DNA from: Syntrophales bacterium
GTDB lineage: Bacteria > Desulfobacterota > Syntrophia > Syntrophales > UBA2210
Direction of reading: 5' to 3'
Assembly: GCA_023230565.1 (NCBI GenBank)
Contig: JALNXD010000045.1
Span: 1 to 22,344, forward strand
Length of the DNA stretch: 22,344 nucleotides
This document shows positions 1 through 10,427 of the stretch, one piece after another (within the stretch, counting starts at the first letter, position 1; every line of letters begins with the position of its first letter). The notes below the pieces were generated by a model. It was not told the DNA's origin. It did no database searches and saw only the letters and a list, made by a program, of their open reading frames with translations. Position numbers and translations under genes: made by a program.

Positions 1-1
1 C

Positions 2-598
2 GATGCCCTTCTTGTAGCCGCGGGACGCCGGCCAAATACCGAAGCACTGAATGCCCAGGCGGCGGGAATCGAACTTGACGATAAGGGTATCATCAAAGTC
101 AATGACCGATTCGAAACGACCCGACCGGGAGTCTATGCCATAGGAGAAGTTGCCGGACAGCCCGCTTTTACCCACGTCTCCTGGGAAGATTACCGGCGTC
201 TTTTGGCGATACTCGATGGAAATCAACGTAGCAGGAACGACCGTGTGCTGGGATACGCGGCCCTGACCGAGCCGCAAGTGGCGAGAGCCGGGCTGACCCT
301 GAACCAGGCCAAGAAACAGGGCTACAATGCCCGGGCGAAACGGATGGAGGTCAGGCATATGGCCCGTGCGATAGAATGGGGTCACCATCTTGGCTTTTAT
401 GAACTCGTCGTCGATGACGATACGGACAGGATCATCGGAGCCACCCTCGTGGGCTATGAAACAGCCGAACTGGTCCACATCCTTCTCGATCTGATAGAAT
501 CAAAAATCACATGGCATCAACTGGATACATTCCAGCACATACACCCGACCTATGCCGAAAATATACCGAGCATCGCGAGGATGTTCAAGGAGGAGTAG
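2..598 (+). CDS. Pyridine nucleotide-disulfide oxidoreductase, C-terminal part (5' end outside window)
   Basis: The frame is open from base 2 to the TAG at 596-598, giving about 198 residues of a flavoprotein of usually 450-500. Visible motifs are GRRPNT near the end of the NAD(P)-binding domain and PGVYAIGEVAG, the FAD-contacting strand where the family usually has GD rather than GE. The C-terminal dimerisation domain follows, ending in HIHPTYAE, the His-Glu pair that acts as base in dihydrolipoamide dehydrogenase-type enzymes. There is no C-terminal Cys pair, so this is not a complete MerA. The stretch FTHVSWEDYRRL fits the MerA/RclA-like branch. The redox-active CxxxxC motif would lie upstream of the window, so the substrate cannot be told. 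The 3' end overlaps the convergent glucan synthase gene by 14 bp. The family call is firm; the role is unknown. Confidence 0.9.
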   Translation, partial: DALLVAAGRRPNTEALNAQAAGIELDDKGIIKVNDRFETTRPGVYAIGEVAGQPAFTHVSWEDYRRLLAILDGNQRSRNDRVLGYAALTEPQVARAGLTLNQAKKQGYNARAKRMEVRHMARAIEWGHHLGFYELVVDDDTDRIIGATLVGYETAELVHILLDLIESKITWHQLDTFQHIHPTYAENIPSIARMFKEE

Positions 599-3500
599 GA
601 GATTCGGTTATCACCACCTCGACTGCGTGTGCGTGACGATCGTCAACGAGAGCAATCTTCTTATCCCGCTGCAGGACTCCGTCGACGGTCACGTTCGTTG
701 TGCCGTCATCGCCCTGTGCGCGTACAATGACGATGCGGTAGACCGTTTCGCCGTACCGGTAATGAACCGTGAAGCCTCCCCAATCAGGCGGAAGGACCGG
801 TGCAAAGCTCAGTCTATCCCCTTGCCGCCTCAGCCCCAGGAGCGATTCCATAATCAGCAGATACATCCAGCCGGCCGAACCCGTATACCACGTCCATCCC
901 CCACGGCCGACGTGAGGTGCGAGGGCATAGACATCGGAGGCCACAGCGTACGGTTCCACCTTGTACGTCCCGATCAACTCAGGAGATCGTGCATGGTTCA
1001 CCGGATTGATCATGGTCATTAGTTCCCACGCCCGGCGGTTGTCACCCAATCGAGCAAAGGCCATTGCCATCCATATAGCCGCGTGAGTGTATTGTCCGCC
1101 ATTTTCCCTGACACCGGGAACATATCCCTTGATGTAACCGGGATTCAAATCTGACTTGTCGAAGGGCGGCGCCAGGAGCTGTATCAGCCTTTGGTCCCCT
1201 TTGATGAGACGCTGGTCCGCCGCTTCCATGGCCTGGCGCGCGTGTGCGGGATCGCCCGCACCAGATAGAACCGACCAGCTCTGCGCAATCGAATCGATCC
1301 GGCATTCGGCATTCTCTATCGATCCCAGCGGTACACCGTCGTCAAAGTAAGCACGGCGGTACCACCCGCCATCCCAGCCATGCTGCTCGATGTGCAGGCT
1401 TATCCGCGCCGCCTCCGCCTCGCACCGGTCTGAGAAGGACAGATCACCGCGCTTGCGGGCCACCTCCGTAAACTGCATCAATACATCATAGAGGAAAAAG
1501 CCCAACCAGACACTTTCACCTTTCCCTTCTGCGCCCACCATGTTCATGCCGTCGTTCCAGTCGCCGGAGCCCATGAGCGGCAATCCGTGGGTTCCAAACC
1601 TGAGGCCCCGTAGTATGGCTCTTGTGCAATGTTCATACAAACCGGCTGTCTCATGAGATCGACCGGGCAGGTCGTAATAGGAGTCCTCGCTGGCGTTTAT
1701 CAAGCGACCTTTGAGAAAGGGAACGGGCTCATCCCACACACTTTCATCGCCGGTGCTCCTGACGTAACGGCACGCTGCCACCGGCAGCCAGAGATAGTCG
1801 TCGGAACAGTTCGTGCGCACGCCGCGGCCTTGAGGAGGATGCCACCAGTGCTGTACATCTCCCTCCGGAAACTGGCGGCTTGCGGCAACCAGAAGGTGTT
1901 GCCGCACAAGGTGCGGTTCGGCATGAACAAGCGCCATGACGTCCTGCAACTGATCGCGAAAACCGAAGGCGCCGCCGGATTGGTAGTAGCCGCTCCGTGC
2001 CCATAGACGGCATGCCAGTGTCTGGTACACAAGCCACCCGTTTATCAACACATCGAGCGCCGGGTCCGGTGTTTCCACGGTCACGCTTCCAAGCGTGCGT
2101 CTCCAGTATTCCCAGACCGCCTCGAGCGCGTTGCGGGCCGCTTTCGATCCCCGGAAGCGCTGCACCATAGATCGGGCATCCTCGGCATTTTTCCCTGCGC
2201 CTATCCTGAACACGATTTCACGTTCCTGACCATCTGCCAGCTCGAAGGGAACCTGGATCGCCGCACAGGGATCCAGGGCCGCCCCTACCCTGTCGGAGAG
2301 CCGCGCTCTGGTCATAGCGACCGGTTTTACGAGCGTACCGTTTCTTCCCAGAAATTCCATTCGGTCTCCGCTTACCGACCTTGCCGCATCATCCGCATCG
2401 AAAAAAGCAGTCCGCTCGGGGAACTCCGTATTATATGGATTCCTCGCAACAATTGCGCCGCTTGTGGGATCGATTTCGGTGATCACGTGCATGGCCGTTT
2501 TGGATCGCAGATCTCCCAGCACCCATTCCGCATAGCCGGTTGCAGAGAGCCGCCGCACTCGGCCCGATTGGTTTTTGACCTTCACCACCGTAAACTTGAC
2601 GGATGCGTCCGTGGCCACATATACCCACACCTCGGAGCGGATGCCGCTCTCTTCGTGTTCGAATACACTGTAACCGAATCCATGCCGGGTCGCGTACGGC
2701 GTCGCACCGCGTCCGGGAAGCGGCATCGGTGACCAGAAGAGCCCGCTCTCTTCATCGCGCACATAGAACGCTTCGCCACAGGTATCGCTTACGGGATCGT
2801 TATGCCAGGGAGTGAGACGAAACTCGTGGGCATTTTCGGCCCATGTGTAACTTGAACCGCTTTCCGATATAACGGTTCCGAAGTTCGGATTCGCCAGGAT
2901 ATTCACCCATGGCGCCGGCGTCACTTGATTACGTGCGGTTGTGACGATGTACTCGCGGCCGTCAGGGGCGAATCCGCCGATTCCATTAAAAAACAGAAGG
3001 TCATGGCGAGGCAGGGCGGCTACTGCCGGGGAAACGCGTTCAATCCGAGTCATGTTCAAGAGCGGCATGGTCGTTGCCGCCGATTTTCTGCGGTTGACAT
3101 GATCTGCCAGCATTCCGCCGCTGTCGGTGACGATGGCACGGGCCACCGTTTGAAACAGGATACGATCCTCGTCCGATATCTGCTCCGCAGGCCGTACGAA
3201 AATGCCCCCCGGCTGATCTGCCACATAGGCCCCTTCGCCTGCGGCAATAAGCCCCATAATCTGATCGTGGAGGAGTTGCCGATAGCCGGCGTGATCTTCG
3301 TTCCAGATCACCAGGTCCACCGCCAGCCCTTTTAAGCGCCAGTACGTATGAGCCTGTATGAGCTGGCGCACCAGAGCGATATTGGCCGGATCTTCAATCC
3401 GCAGGAGCAGGATCGGCAAATCGCCTGAAATGGCGTAACCCCAGAGACCCGATTGCCCTCGGTGATTCCTTTTAATAACGCTCGCATCGGCGCGGAGCGA

Positions 3501-6500
3501 GGCATCGGCATAGATCATTGATCCCGCGAGGCTTCCGTACAGCTGTGCGTCTGCCTGCGTTGCATTGATCTGCCGCAGAAAGATATCGCTGTGTGTCCAG
3601 GCCAGATAAAAGACCCGATCCGCAAGACGCCGATCCTGATATTTTTTGACCAGGCCTAAGGCTGCGTCGCGGTTCTCGCCTATGCCGGAGACAATGTTCA
3701 CCGTCGCCGTACCGTCCGCATCGAGAATTATGCGATAGCGGATCGAGACTATCGGATCCAGCACGGAGCCGTCGCTGCCGGAGAGCACCGATGCGCCATC
3801 CATCGCCTGGGGATCGGCAATCGTTTTTCCGCGGCCGACAAACCGGGAACGGTCGGTTTCATAGGAAATGTCTCCTATGTCAGCGCCGTGCACGGCCATC
3901 AGATGAAACATCCATGGTGCGTGTTCGTCCCGGGATCGAGGACGGCGCGTGCAGAGAATCGCCCGTTGGCTGACAAGGATCTCCGTCTGAATGAAAAGAT
4001 TGCTGAACGCAGGATGCAGCGCATCCGCCGCGGGCGCAGCGAGAACGACCTCTGCGTAACTTGTGACATCGATCACCCTTCGTTTCCCTGAACGGTTGAT
4101 GATGGTGATGCGGCGCAATTCGATGTCATCCTCGGGCGAAACGGCAATTTCCGTATGCATGTCAAGCTCGTTTCGGCGGCAACGGAACTCAGCTTTCGCT
4201 TCCGAAAAGATCGTTTCATAGGCGTTTGCCTGCTTGAGCGCGGGTTGGTAGGTCGTCGACCAGAATTCTCCGCTGGCCGCGTCGCGCAGGTAACAGAACG
4301 TTCCCCAGTTGTCGCAGGCAGCATCTTCGCGCCATCGGGTAACTGCCGTGTCTTTCCAGCGGCTGTAGCCGCCGCCCGCATTCGTGATCATTACGTGGTA
4401 TCTGCCGTTTGACAATAAATTCACTTCCGGTTTCGGGGTGTTCGGGTTCGCAAACACGCGTACCGGCGCCTCCGTTTCCAGAAACTCAGCACGCTGGCCG
4501 GAGTTGGCGGATGTATGGGCTAAGACTGCCGTCGCTTTGGGAATTCGCTCCTGAAGCAACAGCATGGTCGCCTGGAACATCGGCTCCGACTCGAAGCGCT
4601 TCTGCATCTGACGATTCAGAAGCACATGGGCTAAAGAAAGGAGGCTCATTCCCTGATGGTGCGTCATGAAGGACCTCACCACGGCGCGCGATTGCCCGTG
4701 CGGCAGCCGTGACGGCGTATAGTCGATCGCTTCATAGAAGCCGTAATTTCCGGCCAGACCGTCAGCCTCCATCCGTTCGAGATTCAGGCACGCCTCTTCC
4801 GGCGCCACCATCAATGCCAGTGCCGAGGCATAGGGCGCAATAACCAGATCATCGGCAAGCCCCCGCTTGAGACCAAGCCCGGGGACCCCAAATGCGCGAT
4901 ACTGGTAGTTGAGATGGACATCAATGGCGTTATATCCTGATTCCGAAATGCCCCAGGGCATTCCCGATTTATTCCCGTACTCGATATGCCGGGCCACCGC
5001 CGCCTTGCAGGTCTGGTCAAGCAGGGTATGTTCGTACGTCGGCATCACTAGAAGCGGCATAAGATATTCAAACATCGATCCGCTCCATGAAAGGAGGATC
5101 TGCTTTCCGCCAGCGCTGGTCAGCAATCTCCCCAAGGCGAACCAGCTCTCCTGCGGCAGCTGTCCCTGGGCGATTCCAATGAATGCGCTGAATCGCGCTT
5201 CGGAAGCCAGAAGATCGTAGTAACTCAGGTCCCGCCGGCGTTCGTCTACGTTATAGCCAATGGCCATGAGGTTGCAGCCCTTGTCGAAGAGGAACCCGTA
5301 TTCGATATGAGTGAGTTCATCGATTCTCCGTGCCAGATCTTCGATAGCCTCTATTCTTTTCCTCGCCCGCAACCGTGCCTCGATGACAACGGGACGGATC
5401 GCCTCCCTCCACGGGGACACACCATTTGCCTGACCGTCAAGGTCCGCCAGCTGGCGCAGCGTCGGGATAGCATCGCCGGAAATCTTCCGGCGATCTGCAT
5501 TCAGCCCTGCCGGCAGAGATATCCAGGCCGCGAGAAACTCCAGATCTGAGAGCGCATCCCGGCATTGACCGGCAAGAGCGCGCGCCCACCAGTGCGCATG
5601 GTTCTCGGGCTCCGAACCGGAAGCTTCGAGTGCAGCGAGCACTTCCGCAGCGGACGCAGCCAACTCTGTCAGGCAGGTATGCACCGCCGCCGGCGTCACC
5701 GGGGGGGAATTCAGCGCCGATGTCAGCCGTTTTTGCAGAGGCACAAGGTGATGTACAAACGTTTTTCCGCCAATGTCCGCCAGAACATTCACCGTGTCGC
5801 TTAATCCCTCAAGCCATCGAGGCCCCGGGATCCTGTCGTCGGGCAGTGCGAGCAGGCCCTGCCGCAATGTCAACAGATGACCGACGAGGTTCCCGCTGTC
5901 TACGCTCGAGATGTAGGCAGGCTGCAGGGGCTGCAGGGATTGCGTGTCGTACCAGTTGTAGAAGTGGCCGCGATACCGCTCCAGCGCTTCCATCGTATGG
6001 AGTGTCCGCTCGGTGCGTTCGATGAGCTGTCCTGCCGAAAGATAGCCGAAGTCATAGGCGGACAAATTGGCGAGAAAGGCCAGCCCTATGTTGGTCGGCG
6101 ATGTGCGATGCGCGATGCGCGAAACGGGATGTTCCTGAAAATTGTCAGGGGGCAGCCAATGATCTTTAGGGCCGACGAAGGCTTCGAAAAACGACCAGGT
6201 CTTACGGGAAATCTTGCGAAGAAAAGCAGTCTGCGCGACCGTCAGCTCTGTTTCGCTTTCGGCCAAAGGCCGGCTGATCCACCAGGCGACAAAAGGAGCG
6301 GCACACCAGAGGCCCAGTATGGGGCCTGCTACAGCCAACGCCATCGGCCGCGCATACAAAAGACAGGCAAAGACGGCGGCGGCAAACACGGGGGCAATCC
6401 ACATGGTCCGGAAAAAAGAAGCGGCGCTCCCACGGCTGCTGCCGGACCGGTCGTCTGATGTATTCCATTCAAGAAGCCGCGTGTGCGTGATCAGCATCCG

Positions 6501-9284
6501 CCATCCCGTGCGCACAATCGCGTCGAGGCTGAAATACGCCTCGTATGGAAGGCAGGCGAGTGTAAATGCCGACTGTGCGAAGTGCCGCCCGGCGGAGTGC
6601 AAAACGGAATCGAAGTGCTGACTCAAAAGCATGTCGTCGGGCTTCCGAAGCGCTTGCAGGAAGGAGGTCAGAATAGGAGGAATCAGAATGATGCCCAGTA
6701 CTGAAAGGGTCCAGAACCAGACAGACGGTAAAAGCATCCAACTCAGAAGCAACAGGATCGTCATCGCCGCGGGCACAAGACTGCGCCGAAGATTATCGAA
6801 TATCTTCCACTGAGACAGCCAGGAGAGCGGATTCTTTTGAAGACGCCCTTCAGGGCCGGGGATGCGCGAGCGCACCCATCGCAGGAGCTGCCAGTCGCCG
6901 CGTATCCAGCGATGCCGGCGGGTCACGTCTGCATTGTAGTGGGTCGGATATTCCTCAAAGAGCATGACATCGCTCAACAGCCCCGCCCGCACATAACATC
7001 CTTCCAGGAGATCATGGCTGAGTATCCGGTTTTCGGGAAAACGCCCGTTAAGCACCCGCTCGAATGCATCTACTTCGTAAATGCCCTTGCCGATGAAGGA
7101 ACCTTCGCCAAACAGATCTTGATATACATCTGAAACGGTGCGCGTATACGGATCGATACCGGGCTCGCTCCCGCACATTGCCGCATACCGCGAACGATTC
7201 ATGCCGGAAAGGCTTACGGCGACCCGCGGCTGAAGAATTCCATAACCCTCGACGATGCGCTTCTTCTCTTTGTCATAGCGCGGGCGATTCAGGGGGTGGG
7301 CCATGGCGGCCACAAACTGCCACGCAGCATCGCGTGGCAATTGCGTGTCCGTGTCCAGAGTGATTACATATTTCACGCCCGACATAACCATTCTGTCACC
7401 GACAATGAGTGAAAACCGGTCCTCGGCATGTTCCTCTCCGCGAAGGAGTGCATTCAAGGCCGCAAGTTTTCCCCTCTTTCGTTCGTAACCCATCCACAAT
7501 TGTTCCTGAGGGTTCCATTGGCGCGGGCGATGAAAAAGGAAAAAGGTGTTATTCAGTGAACCGGCATAGGCGGCATTCAACTCTTCAATCTTCTGCCGCG
7601 CATAACGCAACAGCGTTTCGTCTTCAGGAAGCGTTTCTTTCTGTGAATCTTGAAAATCGGTCAACAGTCCGAAGTGCAAGTGAGGATCCTGATTTGCCAG
7701 AAACCGCACTTCAAGCGCCTCGGTCAGCTTCTCGATATTCTGCATGCTGGCGAGCATCGTGGGAACCACGACCAGTGTCCGATATTCCGTCGGTATGCCT
7801 TTGGAAAAATCCATCCGCGGAAGCGGACGGGGCGTTGCCAGAAGCGTTGCCATCAGGTTAATTAGGGAAACTGCCAATTGACTTGCACCCAGAATAAAGA
7901 CGGTCGCGATCAAAACCACGGCCCATACCGGCAGGGAATAGGCCTGAGACTTCGTCAGAAAGACGCCGGTGAAGGTTGCCGTGAGCATGACAATCGCTCC
8001 CATGTAGAAGAAGAAAGGAAATCGGCGCCATCGTTTCGGAAGATAGATAAACGGCGAACGGCGTATCTCCAGCGCCCGCTCGAGCTGCGGCAATCCTTTG
8101 CCGATGAGGTAAAAACCCACGTGTGCAGCGCGTGCATCGCCCTTATTTCCTGTAAGGCCATCATGCGCCAGCTCAATGGCGGTGCGCGCCACCTTGTCTT
8201 CCGAAAATCGGCTGCGCCGTGCAAGCTTTTCTACCACATGTCGGTAACGGTCGCGGGACAAAAAATCCATTGTGCCGTAAACGCCTCCGGGGTCCTCGCG
8301 AAGCGCCTGGTCGACTCCGCTCATCGTCTCGACAAACTCGCGCCAATCCATAACGCCCAGAAATCGAAGGCTGCCGATGCTGTTGCTCATGGATACCTGA
8401 TCGGCGGCCTGTTGCTGATTCTCCTCCTGCACCAGTTGCTGAATGGTCTGTCCGCACTCGTTCAGCCTCTGCTCAAGCCAGGTAAGGGGCAATGCAAGGG
8501 AGGGCCCCTGCCCCTGAAGGCGGCGCGTGATTTCCGCTATAAAAGCGCTCACCATCGGCACGTTCGATCGTGCCATGTCCGCAGTTACCAGAATCAGGCT
8601 CTTCGGATCCTTCACGGCGCTCTCCGTCATCCGGTCAGCCCAGTAATCGGCACGGTTGCGGTCGACTCTATCCGCAGCGATCCGGGTGGAAACGCGCCGC
8701 AGATTCTCTATCAGGGCAAGTCGCAACATGATCGGGATGGCCCACAGCTCGCCAATCTTCAGGGGAGTGACGGTTTGGTAGGCTGCGACAAATCTGCTGA
8801 GAATCTCAGGATCGACCCTCCCATCGCCGTGCGAAATCATTTCGAGTGCAATATCATATACACGAGGCAGGGCATCCGAAGGACCATTAAGCAGGTGGGG
8901 AAGTTCCCGGCTATACCCCTTTGGCAAATGCCTCCTAGCCGTGCGAATCTGCTCTTCGATCAGGTAGAAATTATCAAGCAGCCATTCCCCGGCAGGCGTA
9001 ATCCGCCGTCCTGCCTCAGCCGCCTCAGTCGTCAAACGGTGGACTCCAAGCAGGAGGCCTTCATTCTCGTCCAATCGTTTCAAAAGCCGATTCTTGACGC
9101 GTCTCGGATTTACCAGGTGCGAGGCCGCAAGATTCCTGCCGTGCTGCTCCATCTGATCGGCGCTGAACAATTCCGCTCGCAGGGGCGACTCGAAACAGGC
9201 ATTCTCCTGTGCCACCCCACTTCCAGCCAGATTTCTTCGGAGGCGGGACAGAAGCCCGGGAGCGATCTTTTTGTTTACATACAT
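585..9284 (-). CDS. ndvB: Cyclic beta-1,2-glucan synthase (GT84 plus GH94), membrane enzyme
   Basis: A single 2,899-aa frame matches the NdvB/ChvB/Cgs family (about 2,800-2,900 aa), which builds cyclic beta-1,2-glucan from UDP-glucose at the inner membrane for export to the periplasm. In order: N-terminal region; membrane segments near 425-480; a GT84 domain with LDTDTQ near 643, HDLLEG near 750 and RRHRWIRGDWQLLRW near 790 (the RxxRW-type motif of processive transferases); more membrane segments near 835-875 and 960-1000; a glycoamylase-like domain near 1325-1560 (EYGFLFDKGCNLMAIGYN, MTHHQGMSLLSLAHVL); then repeated GH94 beta-sandwich and barrel modules with GDWNDGMN near 2575, containing the likely general acid, and GYVPGVRENGGQYTHAAIW. 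I chose ATG 9284 because AAGAAGG lies 7 nt upstream. An in-frame ATG at 9329 would add 15 residues but has no ribosome binding site. No interruption is seen. Confidence 0.95.
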   Translation of the reverse strand: MYVNKKIAPGLLSRLRRNLAGSGVAQENACFESPLRAELFSADQMEQHGRNLAASHLVNPRRVKNRLLKRLDENEGLLLGVHRLTTEAAEAGRRITPAGEWLLDNFYLIEEQIRTARRHLPKGYSRELPHLLNGPSDALPRVYDIALEMISHGDGRVDPEILSRFVAAYQTVTPLKIGELWAIPIMLRLALIENLRRVSTRIAADRVDRNRADYWADRMTESAVKDPKSLILVTADMARSNVPMVSAFIAEITRRLQGQGPSLALPLTWLEQRLNECGQTIQQLVQEENQQQAADQVSMSNSIGSLRFLGVMDWREFVETMSGVDQALREDPGGVYGTMDFLSRDRYRHVVEKLARRSRFSEDKVARTAIELAHDGLTGNKGDARAAHVGFYLIGKGLPQLERALEIRRSPFIYLPKRWRRFPFFFYMGAIVMLTATFTGVFLTKSQAYSLPVWAVVLIATVFILGASQLAVSLINLMATLLATPRPLPRMDFSKGIPTEYRTLVVVPTMLASMQNIEKLTEALEVRFLANQDPHLHFGLLTDFQDSQKETLPEDETLLRYARQKIEELNAAYAGSLNNTFFLFHRPRQWNPQEQLWMGYERKRGKLAALNALLRGEEHAEDRFSLIVGDRMVMSGVKYVITLDTDTQLPRDAAWQFVAAMAHPLNRPRYDKEKKRIVEGYGILQPRVAVSLSGMNRSRYAAMCGSEPGIDPYTRTVSDVYQDLFGEGSFIGKGIYEVDAFERVLNGRFPENRILSHDLLEGCYVRAGLLSDVMLFEEYPTHYNADVTRRHRWIRGDWQLLRWVRSRIPGPEGRLQKNPLSWLSQWKIFDNLRRSLVPAAMTILLLLSWMLLPSVWFWTLSVLGIILIPPILTSFLQALRKPDDMLLSQHFDSVLHSAGRHFAQSAFTLACLPYEAYFSLDAIVRTGWRMLITHTRLLEWNTSDDRSGSSRGSAASFFRTMWIAPVFAAAVFACLLYARPMALAVAGPILGLWCAAPFVAWWISRPLAESETELTVAQTAFLRKISRKTWSFFEAFVGPKDHWLPPDNFQEHPVSRIAHRTSPTNIGLAFLANLSAYDFGYLSAGQLIERTERTLHTMEALERYRGHFYNWYDTQSLQPLQPAYISSVDSGNLVGHLLTLRQGLLALPDDRIPGPRWLEGLSDTVNVLADIGGKTFVHHLVPLQKRLTSALNSPPVTPAAVHTCLTELAASAAEVLAALEASGSEPENHAHWWARALAGQCRDALSDLEFLAAWISLPAGLNADRRKISGDAIPTLRQLADLDGQANGVSPWREAIRPVVIEARLRARKRIEAIEDLARRIDELTHIEYGFLFDKGCNLMAIGYNVDERRRDLSYYDLLASEARFSAFIGIAQGQLPQESWFALGRLLTSAGGKQILLSWSGSMFEYLMPLLVMPTYEHTLLDQTCKAAVARHIEYGNKSGMPWGISESGYNAIDVHLNYQYRAFGVPGLGLKRGLADDLVIAPYASALALMVAPEEACLNLERMEADGLAGNYGFYEAIDYTPSRLPHGQSRAVVRSFMTHHQGMSLLSLAHVLLNRQMQKRFESEPMFQATMLLLQERIPKATAVLAHTSANSGQRAEFLETEAPVRVFANPNTPKPEVNLLSNGRYHVMITNAGGGYSRWKDTAVTRWREDAACDNWGTFCYLRDAASGEFWSTTYQPALKQANAYETIFSEAKAEFRCRRNELDMHTEIAVSPEDDIELRRITIINRSGKRRVIDVTSYAEVVLAAPAADALHPAFSNLFIQTEILVSQRAILCTRRPRSRDEHAPWMFHLMAVHGADIGDISYETDRSRFVGRGKTIADPQAMDGASVLSGSDGSVLDPIVSIRYRIILDADGTATVNIVSGIGENRDAALGLVKKYQDRRLADRVFYLAWTHSDIFLRQINATQADAQLYGSLAGSMIYADASLRADASVIKRNHRGQSGLWGYAISGDLPILLLRIEDPANIALVRQLIQAHTYWRLKGLAVDLVIWNEDHAGYRQLLHDQIMGLIAAGEGAYVADQPGGIFVRPAEQISDEDRILFQTVARAIVTDSGGMLADHVNRRKSAATTMPLLNMTRIERVSPAVAALPRHDLLFFNGIGGFAPDGREYIVTTARNQVTPAPWVNILANPNFGTVISESGSSYTWAENAHEFRLTPWHNDPVSDTCGEAFYVRDEESGLFWSPMPLPGRGATPYATRHGFGYSVFEHEESGIRSEVWVYVATDASVKFTVVKVKNQSGRVRRLSATGYAEWVLGDLRSKTAMHVITEIDPTSGAIVARNPYNTEFPERTAFFDADDAARSVSGDRMEFLGRNGTLVKPVAMTRARLSDRVGAALDPCAAIQVPFELADGQEREIVFRIGAGKNAEDARSMVQRFRGSKAARNALEAVWEYWRRTLGSVTVETPDPALDVLINGWLVYQTLACRLWARSGYYQSGGAFGFRDQLQDVMALVHAEPHLVRQHLLVAASRQFPEGDVQHWWHPPQGRGVRTNCSDDYLWLPVAACRYVRSTGDESVWDEPVPFLKGRLINASEDSYYDLPGRSHETAGLYEHCTRAILRGLRFGTHGLPLMGSGDWNDGMNMVGAEGKGESVWLGFFLYDVLMQFTEVARKRGDLSFSDRCEAEAARISLHIEQHGWDGGWYRRAYFDDGVPLGSIENAECRIDSIAQSWSVLSGAGDPAHARQAMEAADQRLIKGDQRLIQLLAPPFDKSDLNPGYIKGYVPGVRENGGQYTHAAIWMAMAFARLGDNRRAWELMTMINPVNHARSPELIGTYKVEPYAVASDVYALAPHVGRGGWTWYTGSAGWMYLLIMESLLGLRRQGDRLSFAPVLPPDWGGFTVHYRYGETVYRIVIVRAQGDDGTTNVTVDGVLQRDKKIALVDDRHAHAVEVVITESPTPP

Positions 9285-9329
9285 TATTAAACCTTCTTTG
9301 CAAGGCGCAGTGAAAAACTGCACGAACAT

Positions 9330-9638
9330 TCATTCGCAGATCGCAGCAAAAAAAGCGCTGATCAGCGATTCATTGATATTTTCCGGATCGACAATCATTC
9401 GCCACGATGCTGGCGAAAAGATAGTGCGCGGCAAGACTCCAGGAATAGTGTCACACTGTTATCGCACATAATCGCTCCACAATCCATTTATTCCTCAATA
9501 ATTAAAAATTCTTCATCGCTTATGTCCATATATATAGAGAGAATCATGTTCAGGAAGGCGGGAATTGTCTGAAGGACATAAAAGATGGCAGCAGGCATGA
9601 TTCGAGTAGGCCGCTAAATGTCATCCATCACTCTTCGG
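9330..9638. other. Intergenic region upstream of ndvB with two small palindromes
   Basis: No convincing gene lies here. It should hold the promoter of ndvB, because the upstream DUF2141 gene ends 355 bp from the ndvB start. Two symmetric sites are visible: a perfect 12-bp palindrome CGCTGATCAGCG at 9356-9367, and TTCGCCA-N6-TGGCGAA at 9398-9417. They lie 72-134 bp upstream of the ndvB ATG, a position that suits operators. The part nearest the DUF2141 gene is AT-rich (9480-9540). I saw neither a clear -35/-10 pair nor a terminator. Confidence 0.5.
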
Positions 9639-10157
9639 TCAATAATGCAGGCTGATCGTGAGCTCCAGATTCCGCCCGTCGTACACAAAACTGGCATCAG
9701 AAAACGAAGGTGCGCTGAACCTGGCTTTTGCTTCATTTGAAAAGCCGTAACCTTCCTTTGGGGCGCCCAGCCAATTAGAGTCAAGCTTGCCATCCATATT
9801 TTCATCATGAACGACGACAAGCGCATACGTTCCCGGCGGAATGCCTAGAAAATGGCAACTAGCCTGCGTATCCCGGATTTTTGTGACTATAATATTGGTC
9901 GCAAAGTGCAGGTACTCACGGGGGAAGCCATCCGGCGATTCGAAAAGCGCACAAGCAACATTGCCCGTGCTGTTTCTAATGTTCAGAATTTTCACGTGAA
10001 GTCCGGGGCATGTCGATTGGGCTGAGGCGGTGGGGAGAAGATTCGCAAAGACCAGCGCTGCAAGCAATGCCAGGCAACAGACTCCCATGGGAATCGTAAT
10101 CCTGATATTCTGGAACGTGAAGAACAGCACGGAGTTACGCTTGATTGATTCATACAT
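9639..10157 (-). CDS. Secreted DUF2141 family protein
   Basis: This 172-aa protein has a hydrophobic stretch near residues 24-45 (GVCCLALLAALVFANLLP) followed by TASAQ, a likely signal peptidase I site, so the mature protein of about 125 aa should be periplasmic or secreted. The mature part matches DUF2141: a beta-rich domain with NSTGNVACALFESPDGFP, then PGTYALVVVHDENMDGKLD, WLGAPKEGYGFSN and a final PSFSDASFVYDG. The DENMDGKLD stretch resembles an acidic metal-binding loop, but the function of the family is unknown to me. ATG 10157 is preceded by GGGAG 7 nt away. An internal Met at residue 24 would give a more usual signal-peptide length. It lies upstream of ndvB on the same strand, but the 355-bp gap argues against tight co-transcription. 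Confidence 0.85.
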   Translation of the reverse strand: MYESIKRNSVLFFTFQNIRITIPMGVCCLALLAALVFANLLPTASAQSTCPGLHVKILNIRNSTGNVACALFESPDGFPREYLHFATNIIVTKIRDTQASCHFLGIPPGTYALVVVHDENMDGKLDSNWLGAPKEGYGFSNEAKARFSAPSFSDASFVYDGRNLELTISLHY

Positions 10158-10427
10158 GTTTTTTCTCCCGTTCCAGGTCCGAATTTTAAGTTTCCGCGTG
10201 ATAGGCCATATTAGACTTAGAGATAAGACAAAAAACCCTTCCTCCGAAATGTGCCAGCCTTCTAGTTATTGCACGGATGCGTAATCAAGCCTTCTCTGCA
10301 GCAAATTGGAGAGGATAGTAATAAGGAGGCAATCCGCTGCGCGAGATGGATACCCGGCAACATGCATTTTTCTCACAGCCGTAAAAGGTATGCCTAATTG
10401 ATCTTTAATGCAAGTAAACATAAGTGA

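Noticed and set aside
7878..9290. A 470-codon open frame on the plus strand.
   Set aside because: It lies wholly opposite the N-terminal part of the glucan synthase gene, shows no known motifs and no ribosome binding site; a shadow of GC-rich coding sequence.
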